A DNA stretch of 64,000 bases from assembly GCA_039621445.1 (NCBI GenBank), contig CP154956.1:48031291-48095290 (forward strand), written 5' to 3'. The notes under the pieces are model-generated. The model did no database searches. It was not told the DNA's origin and saw only the letters and a program-made list of their open reading frames with translations. Below are positions 33,602 through 43,382 of this stretch, one piece after another. The position numbers and the translations under genes were made by a program. The first letter of the stretch is position 1; each line of letters opens with the position of its first letter. This DNA is from Euglena gracilis. Its lineage: Eukaryota > Euglenida > Euglenophyceae > Euglenales.

Positions 33602-34166
33602 GGTTGTTTCTCTGAAGCGCCTTTTCTCTGAGAGCTTTCAGCCGTTGGACAGCGGACTCTTGAAGAGAAATTTGGTTGGTGATGCAGGATTGGACATTCG
33701 GGTTGGCATCAGGCTCAGGGACAAGGTCAGGTTGCCAGGCGGGTCGGCCGAAGAAAAGTTCAGCGGGGCACAGTTGGGTTGATGAGTGAACTTGGTTGTT
33801 CATCATCCAGGTGCACAGGGGAACAAGGCGAATCCAGTCCTTTGATGTTTGGCTTGCCATCAAACACCGCATGTTTTGTACGAAACTCCGATTCATCCTT
33901 TCGCACAAACCATTGTTCTCAGGCCTTCGGGGGGTTGAGAAATTTACTTTCACTTTCATGGCCTTCAGGGCGGATTGCCAAAATCCTCTTTCTGAAACGA
34001 AACGCACATCGTTGTCACTGAATATTTCTTTGGGGCGACCGAACTTCTGAATCCATTCTCTGAACACAAGTTCCAGAACACCTTCTGCATCAATCCGTTT
34101 GCGGCAGGGGATGAACTGGGCAAAGCGGGACAAACCACAGACAATTGTCAAAATGTAGTCCTTGCC
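33432..34166 (-). pseudogene. Integrase catalytic core, main part
   Basis: After the 252-bp G/C insertion the frame resumes at GKDYILTIVCGLSRF. It contains the second catalytic Asp in FSDNDVRF and the catalytic Glu in PENNGLCERMNR, then CPAELFFGR. The first Asp lies upstream (YVDFISMD, near 34440). DDE spacing is as in Ty3/gypsy integrases. The frame is lost near 33550, where the reading continues in the chromodomain frame. Confidence 0.8.
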
Positions 34167-34169
34167 AGC

Positions 34170-34421
34170 GGGGGTGGCGCGGGTCACGGGGGGGTCATGG
34201 GGGGGGTCACGGGGGGGGGGGGGGTCGCGTGGTGCAAATGGCAGTTTCGGGGACCTTGTGGGTGGACTCGGTGAGAACATGGAAGGCACAAATCGCTGCC
34301 CATCGATTGCAAACCTCCTTGCACAGACAAAAATTTCGCACCCCTCATTTGCGGGTCACGGGGGGGGGGGGGGTTACGGGGGGGGGGTCACGGGGGTGGG
34401 GGCAACGGGGACCGCACCCCC
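34170..34421. mobile_element. G/C-run element, GGGTCACGGGG family, copy 1
   Basis: 252 bp inserted in the integrase core between the first and second catalytic Asp. TSD AGC (34167-34169, 34422-34424). Ends GGGGGTGGCGCGGGTCACGG and inverse of GGGGGTGCGGTCCCCGTTGC. Removing the insert and one AGC joins EYA to GKDYIL in frame. Confidence 0.8.
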
Positions 34422-34424
34422 AGC

Positions 34425-34700
34425 ATATTCATCCATCGAGATGAAATCAACATACAAAAATACATTCACCATCGAAGGGATCGGCAACGCACCAACCAAT
34501 CCTCGGTCTTTGGCTGAGTTTGGTTTTGCTTCAGCACAGATTCTGCAAGACAAAATGGTTTTCCGAACTTCTTCCATCAGGTCTTTCAGAGTCAAGTCAA
34601 CGTGGAAATTGCTTTTCAGGAACCAGGTTGTCCTTTCGATTCCAGGATGTCCATTGATCGTGTGACACCAGACAATTGTGTCAGGCAATTTTCCTTTCGG
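34425..34700 (-). pseudogene. Integrase zinc-binding domain
   Basis: Minus frame PKGKLPDTIVWCHTINGHPG, then a helical stretch and ILSCRICAEAK, giving H-x4-H...C-x2-C of the integrase HHCC finger. It is followed by VFLYVDFISMDEYA with the first catalytic Asp. The upstream border is the 173-bp G/C element at 34701. Confidence 0.8.
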
Positions 34701-34873
34701 TACCCCCCCCCCCATATTGTCCCCCCCCATATTGTCCCTCGGCCCGGCCGACGAGGGGTTTTTTTTGGCTCGGTCAATGAAATTTCCTTTGGTACCCCCA
34801 TATTGTCCCCCCCCCATATTGTCCCGTCGGGCCTCCTGGGGAGAGGTCGGTGGGACAATATGGGGGGGGGGGG
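34701..34873. mobile_element. G/C-run element, CCCCATATTGTCCC family, copy 1
   Basis: 173 bp with inverted ends TACCCCCC...CATATTGTCCC at left and GGGACAATATGGGG...GG at right. The interior contains TTGGCTCGGTCAATGAAAT. Removing it joins KLVP to KGKLPD in frame. Flanking CGG/TGG suggests a 3-bp TSD with one change. A relative lies at 58705-58857. Confidence 0.75.
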
Positions 34874-34950
34874 TGGAACAAGCTTCTTTTCATTCCACAA
34901 TTTGTTCTCGTCGCGGTAAAACATGGTTCCGTCAATCAGGGTTGCACTGT
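34874..34950 (-). pseudogene. RNase H to integrase connection segment
   Basis: Short coding stretch (SATLIDGTMFYRDENKLWNE), the connection normally found between RNase H and the integrase finger, isolated by G/C elements on both sides. Confidence 0.65.
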
Positions 34951-35181
34951 GGGGGTGGGCCGGGTCACGGGGGGGTCACGGGGGGGGGGTCACGGGGGGG
35001 ATATGGCCTCCTCTTCAATGTTTCCGGCTTCCGCGAAATTTGAAAAAAAAATACTGAAAGCAGTTGTGATTGAAGCACGTGCGTTTGCGGACCCCAAAAT
35101 CGGGGGGTGTTCAAATCCGGGTCACGGGGGGGTCACGGGGGGGGGGGGGTCACGGGGGGGGGGCACGGGGACGACACCCCC
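34951..35181. mobile_element. G/C-run element, GGGTCACGGGG family, copy 2
   Basis: 231 bp, TSD TGT (34948-34950, 35182-35184). Ends GGGGGTGGGCCGGGTCACGG and CACGGGGACGACACCCCC resemble copy 1, but the central 100 bp differ from it. Removing the insert joins GRIQPH to SATLID in frame. Confidence 0.8.
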
Positions 35182-35184
35182 TGT

Positions 35185-35607
35185 GAGGTTGGATTCTCCC
35201 CCAAACTTGTGCATACTCCTCTTGATAGTCCTGGGCGCAAAGGTCCTTCATTTGTTCCAAAGCCTCCATTCTCAGATCAAGCTGGATGTCCATTCTTTGG
35301 AAAGCTTGTCGGGCAAGGTCCTCACTGTCAGCTTGGAAAAGTTCACAAAAGTTGTCACGGGAGAGCATATCACAGAGTTCATTCTTGGCACCAGGGATAT
35401 GATGGATGTGGAGTTGGAACTGGGACAGGAAAACCCACCAGCGTTTCAGTCGGGCATTTTCAGGGGGGTTCCCGCGAACAAAGTACGAAACGGAAGCTTG
35501 GTCGCACAGCCAGACAATGGGCAGGTGTGAGAGGATTCGGCGTTGAGACGCAATGCCCAACACCACACCCAGCAATTCTTGTTCGTACCAGAGGTCTCCA
35601 AATGTAG
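35185..35607 (-). pseudogene. RNase H domain, C-terminal part
   Basis: Minus frame with WYEQELLGVVLGI (catalytic Glu region), IVWLCDQASVSYF (catalytic Asp) and KNELCDMLSRDNF (last conserved Asp region). It was separated from its N-terminal half (39705-40470) by the 4.1-kb DDE transposon. Confidence 0.8.
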
Positions 35608-35898
35608 AACGTACTAAACTCAAGAAATTCTAAAGCCGAACCACTCTCTTGTCGATATTTCTCTGTTCGAGCTCGCACAGTGCTCGAAAAAAGTGTTCAC
35701 GTCTTTAGTACAGATGACCGCGACTGGGAACGCGGCGGGATAATACTAATTGGACCTTGTTTGGTTTCTTTGATCGTTGAGCTGCCAAAGGTATGCAACA
35801 CCCGTGATGTTTTTAAATGCTGCTTGTCTTCAGAGGAATGGACAAGTTTGTGGTCAGGAAATCAGTGTCGTTGTCAGTGGTGGACAATTTGAAAGGCT

Positions 35899-37700
35899 GT
35901 GAGGGCAGCACCACCGAAGAAGAAGCGAAAGATCTCGGGATCCCCGTGGGGCTCATTGAAGGCAGAAGAAAAAGCCACAATGGCAGAGTTCTATGCCAAC
36001 AACGGTGTGCTTCTCGCCCCTCTGTACTTTACTCCTGGCTTTAACTTAGGCTGGGCACGCACAAAATTACGGTTTGGTGTCAACTGTCCCCCCCGGACCA
36101 CCTTGTATGGGTGGGTTGACAAGTACGCCCATGGAATGGAGGTCGGCCACATCGGCCGGCCCACCTGTTTGACCCCCCAAGAGGAAGAGTATGTGCTGCA
36201 GGCCATGGCGGACCTTGAAAAGGAAGGAGCCAATGTGGACCGTGAAGTTCTGGCAGTCCTTGCAACAGAAGCAGCGCAAGTCCTCCGAGGAATCACGTTG
36301 GATTTGGGGCAGGGTTGGGCACAAAGCTTCAGGTTCAAATTTTTTTTTCAAATTCTGAAATCACAGCGGGTGTCATGTAGGAGGAGGCACAAATTGAGCA
36401 AACTGCGGAGGAGCACGACCGACCGTGCGCCACTGGACGAGACAAACGCCGCCTTGCTCAGGCAATGGCGCTTTGAGTTTGAAGAAATTGTCAGGTGGCA
36501 AAACATCTAAATTTTTTCTTTTTTTCTTTACTTGATCTCAGGGTCCCGAGTGAATGGGGTGTGGATGTTCCGCAGGGCACATCCATTCCCCCCGAACTTC
36601 AGCTGTCCTTGGACGAAACACCACTGAACTACGTCCCCAACTCCCTCGGGACGTATGTCAAGGGAAAAAAGCGTGCCATTTACCTAAGCGGGGACACGGA
36701 CAAGCGAATGATAACCGCCACCCCCTGTTTGAGCCGCCAAGGGAAAATTATACTTCTTCAAGTACTTTGGAAGGGGGAAACAGCCAGAACCATGCCCTTG
36801 CTCAAGGCGGTTAACTTTCTATCTCTGAGCAAAGGTGTGTGTTTGACTCTACCCTCCATCAGGGGAAACCCATTGATGGTCCACATGTTTACCAAAAAAA
36901 AAGTGCAGACAGCTCCGTCATTTGCGTATTTGCTTAACGCCATAGATCAAAAAATTGTTGCAATGTATGCGCCCCCCCCCCCCAGGAGAAAATATCCTTC
37001 TCTCTGCAGCCGGCAAGATTTGGGTCTGGGACCAACTTTTCCGTACATCGTGGTTGCAGATAACGTCTCCTCCCACGCGAAAGATAAGTTTGAAAAGTGT
37101 GGGCAGTGCCAATGGTCATGGCTGTACAAGACCCCCCCGGCCTTCATGTACAGCCCTGCCACAGGTTGATGAAGAGCACCGTACACTCCGGTTTGCATAT
37201 TATGTTTGGAATTCCTGGGCTGAGTCATCTGATCAATCCTGGAGACCAGTTTGTTCATACAAGCCTGCGGAGGTGCATCCGCAGACAGACAAAGTGGAGG
37301 ATGATGGACCATTGTCTGAAGAAGAGAAGAGGACTCCTGCCGAAGGTCAGGCCCACCCCCCTTCCTTCCTCTTCTTTTTGATTAAACCTGCATTTTCACA
37401 GGACTCGAAGCTCCCAATGGGTGAACCACACATGAAGCCTCTGCTAGTGCAGTGGATGTCGGCGTGGTTGGAGGAAGACAATTTGGAGAAGTTGATCAGA
37501 AGAAGTTGGGATGTTGTGACGCGGCAACTGGAACCAGGAGAGTGCCCCACAGGTGTGCATCACTCCAGTGGACACGGCCCCTCCCCCGCCCCTGCAGATG
37601 GACAGGAAGCTGCAGAAGATTCAGACGATTCCAGTTTGTCTGACGGTTCACTTCAGCAGGTGGCAGACGTTCTGTGTTTAAAATGGAGCCAAATTATTCT
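35899..37700 (+). pseudogene. DDE-superfamily transposase, pogo/CENP-B-like, main exons
   Basis: Exon 1 begins near 35834-35899, after a putative 5' intron (35791-35833). It has a classical nuclear-localisation motif PPKKKRK, then an HTH segment (PPRTTLYGWVDKY, GRPTCLTPQEEEYV). An intron at 36494-36540 (GTGGCAAAAC to ATCTCAG) joins EEIVR to VPSEWG in frame. Exon 2 has LSLDETPLNYVPN with the first catalytic Asp, DKRMITATPCLS, and PYIVVADNVSSHA with the second Asp. A frame change near 37095 leads to PGLSHLINPGDQFVHTSLRR, which resembles the segment after the third catalytic position. Further short introns follow (around 37346-37401 and 37661-37709). Role: cut-and-paste transposition. Function is probably lost. 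Confidence 0.65.
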
Positions 37701-37709
37701 GCTTTCAGG

Positions 37710-38345
37710 AAGTTTCTGACGAGTCGGATTACGGCATTGGAGGTGACCTGGACAGCGATTGGGCTGTACAGGATTTCGCTGCTGCGGAGGACCGTGATGT
37801 TGCTGAGGATGCGGCGCTGGGTGTTGCAAATGATTCGGCTGCGGTGTGTGCTGACTTCCCCCCAATGGACGTATCAGACACCTATGCACATGTAATCAGG
37901 TTTTTTTTTGTTGTGGGGGGGACCTGCCGCAGTCTTAAAAAAAAACCCTCAATGTCATCCTCCCTGTGCACGTACTTTTCCTCTGTGCCTGCCCCTGTGC
38001 TGCACAGGACTGCGATGCTGTGGAGGAGAATGTGGGCTGTGGTGGTTGTCACGCAGACGCGGCGCTGGGTGCGGCTGAAGATTTGGCTGCGGTGTGTGTC
38101 CTTTCCGGAAAGCATTTTTCCCCACCCGGTGGAACAAACATCCTCCCCCCTCCCCACCCCATGATGGCAACATTCCGGCAGTGATCAGTCCCACTTTGCC
38201 TGGGTCTATTGTGATCCCCAGCCCCGTGTTGCGTAGGACAACGGGGCAGTGGAGGCGACTGTGGGTGTTCAAGCTGAACCTCATGGTGACCATGGGCCCC
38301 CTGCGGCTGAAACAACCGGCCGAGCCGGGCCCGCCAACAAATCCC
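37710..38345 (+). pseudogene. Acidic C-terminal exons of the DDE transposase
   Basis: Three exon-like pieces each start with G after an AG acceptor (GCTTTCAG at 37709, GCTGCACAG at about 38007, TTGCGTAG at about 38236). They encode similar acidic, alanine-rich repeats such as EDAALGVANDSAAVC and ADAALGAAEDLAAVC. The similarity suggests exon duplication of a tail segment. The assignment as one gene with the upstream exons is inference from spacing and splice signals. Confidence 0.45.
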
Positions 38346-39704
38346 CACACAGGCATTCTTCCCCGGGAGTCTTCGGGGGGGGGTCCCGCGGCACCCTGGG
38401 TGGGTGGGGGGCAGGCAACTGACCAACCCCCCGGGGGGTGGGTGACTGGTTTTTTCAGAGTGACTGACTGGTTTTTGGCCCCAAGGTTCGATATAAGGAG
38501 GCCGTGCACGGTGGGGGGGGTCCCCCCATCCCCCCCCCCTGCAAGGGGGGTCAGGACCGACCCTGGGGGGAGGGGCAGGGTTTTTTAGTCGTGGACCCCC
38601 GGGGGGCGGGTCCGTCACCTGACCCCCCCCCCGGGGGGGGTCCCGCGCCGGAGGGGGGGGGGTGGGGGGGGCCCCCCCTCCCCGCCCCCGGCGGCCTTAC
38701 ATAGAAGGCCGACACCCCCAGGGGCGGTGGGAGGACCCCCCCCCATCTTAAAAAACCTGACCCCCCCAAAAGGGTCATTTTTTTCGTCCGGCGCTGCGCG
38801 CCAAAATTTTTTGTCATTTCTGGCACGTTTTTGCCCAAAAATGGCACTTTTGGTCGTTTTTTTTGCTTTTCATTGCATTGCATAGATTTTTAGTTATTCG
38901 TTGTTGCGATTTTTCGGTCGTTTTCGGGGAAACGTTTGTACCCCCCGCCTTCAAGGTGGGGGGGGGGCAGGTGGGGGGGCCCGTCCTGGTCTGAAATAAA
39001 ACAAAATAGAAAAATGTCTGCGTTTGAGTTTTACTCCGCCTTGCTTTGGGTTTGCGGCCACGGAATTGAAGCTGCTGAACCTGGGAACGTCCTCAGGGTC
39101 CCGTTTCTCAATTTCTCTGTGGAAAAGGATCCTGCCCTTGTCCATCGACACGTGTTGCCATACGCGACACTTTGCGATTGAGACTTTTGAATTTTCAACA
39201 GATGCACCTGTCCGCACCTGTTTCGCATTTCCTCCGATTCATCTGTTGCGGGTCTTGGGGGCATGTTCAGGAATCCCCACCTCCGCCTCCCTTTTTTTTT
39301 GACGGGTTGGCGTTTTCCCCCAGGCGTTTTCCCCAGGAAAGTGTTCAAAAAGATGCGCATTTTTGGATCGATTTTCAAAGAAAAATCTGTGGTTTTGACC
39401 GATTTCGGCCCCCCCCCTGAGTTTCGAGGTAGGGGGGGGGTGGCGATCACCCCCCCTCCATCCTTCACTGGGCGACTCTCGGAACAACGGCAGTAAAAAA
39501 AATTGTCTCCCTTACCATCGGGGCAGGTAAGGAAAATTACATACCCCCTGACGGGAGGCAGCGGGGGGACTCATGACGAAACACATACCAAAAAAACAAC
39601 CGTCGACAAAAGTCTGTTCGAGCGGAGCCGGCCGTCGGCATTTTATTGGACGAGAAATTACTTCTCGACATTCATGCCAGCCGAGATTCGGAGCGGGGAG
39701 GTAG
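38346..39704. other. 3' part of DDE transposon: G/C-run sequence, no gene
   Basis: 38370-38760 holds alternating long C and G runs (CCCCCCGGGGGG blocks). A minus-strand frame at 39031-39468 has no recognised domain. The last 120 bp contain CTGTTCGAGC, also present near the left end (35676), as a subterminal direct repeat. Confidence 0.4.
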
Positions 39705-39708
39705 GTAG

Positions 39709-39864
39709 CGTAATTTTGGCGTGCGGGCGACCATTTCCAATTAAAATGACCGAGCGGCACGAGAACTTCGCTTTCAGTGTGGGTGTGTTTCAGGGTTCCA
39801 TCACGGTTGACTCCGATCACAGCACCAAATGACTCAGTTTTGTCTTTGCTCAACTTTTGCCATT
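39709..39864 (-). pseudogene. RNase H domain, central part
   Basis: Minus frame KTESFGAVIGVNRDGTLKHT, then NWKWSPARQNYAT, typical of gypsy RNase H. Bounded by the DDE transposon and the 411-bp element. It joins in frame with the flanking parts once both are removed. Confidence 0.75.
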
Positions 39865-39873
39865 GGTAGAGGC

Positions 39874-40284
39874 ATAGTTGGCAACCTGTTTTTTTTGGAC
39901 TTTGTTTTTTTTGTTTTTTTTTAATTCTAACAATGTATTTTTTAAATAAATAAAAAACGCCAACAAGGTTTTGCTCGGAAAATTTTTTGAATGCATATTT
40001 TCAATCATTTTTGGCAAGTTTTGCGGAATTTCTGCCAAATATTTCCTTAAACAAAAAATGAAAAAAGTCCTACAGTTGCATTTTTTGCATTTTTTAATGT
40101 TTTTGACCATTTTTTTTGGCAATTTTTGAACTTAGTAGGATTCGAAGTATGGTTTGGGTGTTTCATAACGAGTTTTTTCAATGAAAATTTCCTTTTGTTT
40201 TTTTTTGATGTTTTTTTGTCGTTTTTTTTAAAAAAAACACGTTGTTTTGTTTTTTTTAAAAAAACAAAAAAAACGCCAAGTATG
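39874..40284. mobile_element. AT-rich Mutator-like non-autonomous element, copy 2
   Basis: 411 bp with perfect 9-bp TSDs GGTAGAGGC (39865-39873, 40285-40293). The ends ATAGTTGGC and GCCAAGTATG are imperfect inverted repeats. Same family as 8708-9115. Confidence 0.8.
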
Positions 40285-40293
40285 GGTAGAGGC

Positions 40294-42435
40294 TTGCACC
40301 GCCACCAACATCAGAGGCATCAGTGACAATCAGAATTTCTCCATCACTGTTGGGGACTCCCAAATTTCTGACATCGGCAAGTTTGGCTTTCAAGGTCTCA
40401 AAAGCAGATTGATGTTCATCGGTCCATTTGAACGGAACACCCTTTTGGCCAGGTCAGTCAGAATGGCTGATGTGAAAGAGAACCTTGGGATGTGGCGGCG
40501 ATAGAAGTTGAGGGCTCCGAGAAAACGTTGAAGGGACTTGAGATCTTTCACTTGGACACGCTGCAAAGCCTCAATTTTCTTTGTTGAGGGTTTCCACCAG
40601 CTATTTTCCAGTTGATATCCGAGGTACTCCAGACTTTCTTTCATGAACTCACACTTGCTAAGTTTGATTCTGAGGTGATCTTGTCGGGCGACTTCGAAAA
40701 ACTCTCTCAAAATCTCATGGTGTTGTTCCAACGTGTGGGTTCCAATTCCAACATCATCAAAGAAGGCGGCAACCACACATCCTTGCTCCAGGAGTTCCTT
40801 GGCTTTGGGTCTGCGTCGAAAATCATCGATGACTTTGTTCAGTAGCTCTTGGAACACTCCAGGGGCATTGCTCAAACCAAAAGGCATCACCCTCCATTTG
40901 TACACGCGTCCATTTGGCAAAATAAAGGCAGTCAACTCCTGGGCTCGGAGAGTCAACTCCACCTGCCAAAATCCAGAGCGCATGTCCAGTTTTGACTTGA
41001 AACGCAGGGCGGCCAGGCCTTCAACAGTGGCTTCAAGGTCCGGCAGAAAACCAACGTGGGGTACAGTCTTGCCATTCAGCTTGCTGTAATCACCAACAAG
41101 CCGTTTGGTTTTCGCAATTTTGGTTTCTTTGCCTTTGTCCTTCTCCACCAGGAATGAGCGAGAACAAAATCTCGGAAAATCTGAACCCTTGAATTCTTCC
41201 ACCAATCCAGAGCTGACAAGTTCCTCAACCTGTCTTTCCATCTCCAAAACATCAGGCTTCGGCATGGGAAAGCATTTCTCACGAACAGTCGAACCTTGAA
41301 ATTCAGGTTTTAGCTCCAGATCCATGGATACCAGTTTCTTGCAGGTACCAGGGGGTGGCAATTCTCCAAAAACATCGGAAAATTCTTGTAGGATCGATTT
41401 GATTGTGGGCTCTGCGTCCAGCTTTTCCAATTCTTCATTGAACTCGCCATGCAAAATGTCCGATTCCTTCCACTGCTTTTGGGTTGCTTGCATTTGAAGA
41501 TGTGTGTGCTCCTTTGGGTTGAACAGGGATGCAATTTGTTGGAAATCACTTCGGCAGGCGGGAAACGGGGAAGACGGTTTGGCCTTGGTGGACCACTCTC
41601 CCCCATTGAATTGTCGAACGGTTAAAACATCTTGGAGCAATTCGGAAATCTGAAAAAATTGTGGGTCCACTTCACGGGTCAGTTCAGCCATGAACAAGTC
41701 CAAATCCCAGGTTGAATCAAGCTCAAAATCGTCTTTCAGGGAAATTGGCGAGAGTTCAGGCAGTTTGGGCTCACAGGGCTTTGATGGTGTGCAGGGAACA
41801 GGCGGTTTTGGCTCTTGGGCATCAACTTCCACAAAGACCTCCTTTGGTTTGTGAATGGCTTTCAGATCAGACAGACCAAGATTTTTGCATCTGCGATGGA
41901 GGTGTGCCAAAAGTCTTGGGTCAAGCTCAGACACACGAATTCGGGTGCCGTCCACCACAGAAATCAGAGTCCCCCATTGGGGTTTTGGCAGGACCCTTTG
42001 ATCTTTTTCGCGCATGAATACCTTTTCATCAGGCACACTGATCTGATCCACAGTCATTCTGTCCAACAGTCTTCTCCAATTTGTGCTCGAACCTCCACTC
42101 CAGTCAGGGGTCACAAGAACCACTTTGGCCCTGTCCATCCCAATTTTGGTCAATGTCTTTTCCAGTTTGGACCACGGCGGATTTGCCCACAGAAACTCAG
42201 ACTCATTGGCCATCAATTTTGACCAGTCATATTTCCATGCGCCGTTTTCCTTCGAACAGTGGAGCAATTCATGGGCATTGCCTTGTGAAGCAAACAGGTC
42301 CACTCGGATTTTGGTTGGTTCAATTCCAAGATCATTCAGCGCTTTGGCTCGCAAAGTGGGTAGCAACGGCAAACATTCGATACATGGAGTAAATGTGTCC
42401 TTTTTCCTCACGCAGGGGAATTGCCTCATCACCAA
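40294..42435 (-). pseudogene. Pol: methyltransferase-like domain, reverse transcriptase, start of RNase H
   Basis: The frame at 42435-40390 overlaps the protease frame by 104 bp and lies in its +1 register. Residues about 44-190 form an adenine-methyltransferase-like domain: VDLFASQGNAHE, then LWANPPWSKLEK with an NPPW motif, then KVVLVTPDW. RT follows: SKLDMRSGFWQV (first Asp), MPFGLSNAPGVFQ, AAFFDDVGIGT (catalytic Asp pair, residues about 558-561), EYLGYQL, RFLGALNFYRRHIP. A one-base frame change near 40445 separates the start of RNase H (ILIVTDASDVGGGASLY). The protein copies RNA into DNA in cytoplasmic particles. The methyltransferase-like domain between protease and RT is unusual. Confidence 0.8.
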
Positions 42436-42844
42436 TGACGAGACGGGCAGGACGAAACAGGATTCCAGAAACTTTGGGGTGGTTCAGGAAATCCATACCA
42501 AGAACAGCATCGAACGCGGTTGTATTCAGGACAAGCAGCATTTGGTGAAAGTCGTTGTTCCCCAGATGCAGGGTGGTTTCAGCAACACCTTCCGAATACA
42601 CAACAGTTCCATCGCCCATCTTGACAGGGACTGCCTTTTCTCTTTGGACAGGAAGCCCTTGGGAGAAACGGGTTGAAATGGCAGACGTGGTGGCCCCGGT
42701 ATCAAGAACAACCAGCACATTTCTTCCACCAATGTTGGTTTCCAAATACAACGTGGTGCTTGGTTTTCCCAGATATGAAATGGATTCGAATTTGCGCTTC
42801 TTTCCAGGGTCTTCACGGGAATTGGGGGGCGAATTGGCAGGCAA
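42332..42844 (-). pseudogene. Retropepsin-type protease (end of Gag-PR frame)
   Basis: VLVVLDTGATTSAISTRFSQ gives the catalytic Asp in DTGA, and AFDAVLGMDFLNHP is the second conserved protease block. Ends at a stop (42332) inside the overlap with Pol. A +1 shift near GAGGAAAAAGG (about 42405-42415) would join the frames, either programmed or by mutation. Confidence 0.8.
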
Positions 42845-43382
42845 GTTTGACTGGGAGGCAGGACGGGGCGGCTGAGGCGAGGATTGGTTCAGACGCTTCT
42901 TGTCCTCACGTTTTTTCGTCCAGCAGGCATCCTCATAGTGACCAACACGCTTGCAGTATTTGCAGGTTATTTTCGCCTTGAAATTTGGCTCGTTGCTGCT
43001 GTCTGCGGGGGGTCCACGGCCAGAAGGTTTGTTTTGGTTGGGACCTTTGCCCTTGGACTTGCCTTTGCCAGGGTTGGTCGAACTTGGCTCATCACTTTCC
43101 CCAATCAGGTGGATTTTGGCAGATTTCTCACCACCGAAGGCTTTGGCTTGGGAATACAGAAAACGTTACAGGGCATCGTCGGTGACTTTCTTTCGCCAAA
43201 ATTCTTTCAGGGAGTCAAAGGTCGAACATTTGTCACGGTTGCGTTCGTCAGCCCTCATGTCTTTCCATTGCTGGGGGTGAATTTTGGACACAAGCATCAG
43301 TAGCTTTTCTTGCTCACCCAGGGCATCAGGAGACATCCGGGACAAAATGTCAGATAGTTCCACAAACAGCGCTTCAAGTTAG
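42845..43382 (-). pseudogene. Gag C-terminal part with zinc knuckle
   Basis: Minus frame LEALFVELSDIL through VTDDAL, an in-frame TAA (about 43162-43164), then RFLYSQAKAFGGEKSAK. A basic linker (GKGKSKGKG) leads to CKYCKRVGHYEDAC, a CX2CX4HX4C nucleocapsid knuckle that binds RNA. Continues without break into the protease. Confidence 0.75.

Larger units (their letters stand above)
35608..39704 (+). mobile_element. 4.1-kb DDE transposon inserted in RNase H
   Basis: GTAG at 35604-35607 and 39705-39708 flank the insertion. Removing it and one GTAG restores NYAT-FGDLWYEQEL in frame. The identity includes a TA dinucleotide, so the true TSD may be TA as in Tc1/mariner/pogo elements. The terminal inverted repeats are weak. 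It carries a multi-exon transposase gene (35834-38345) in opposite orientation to the gypsy element, followed by G/C-run sequence (38370-38760). Confidence 0.7.
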
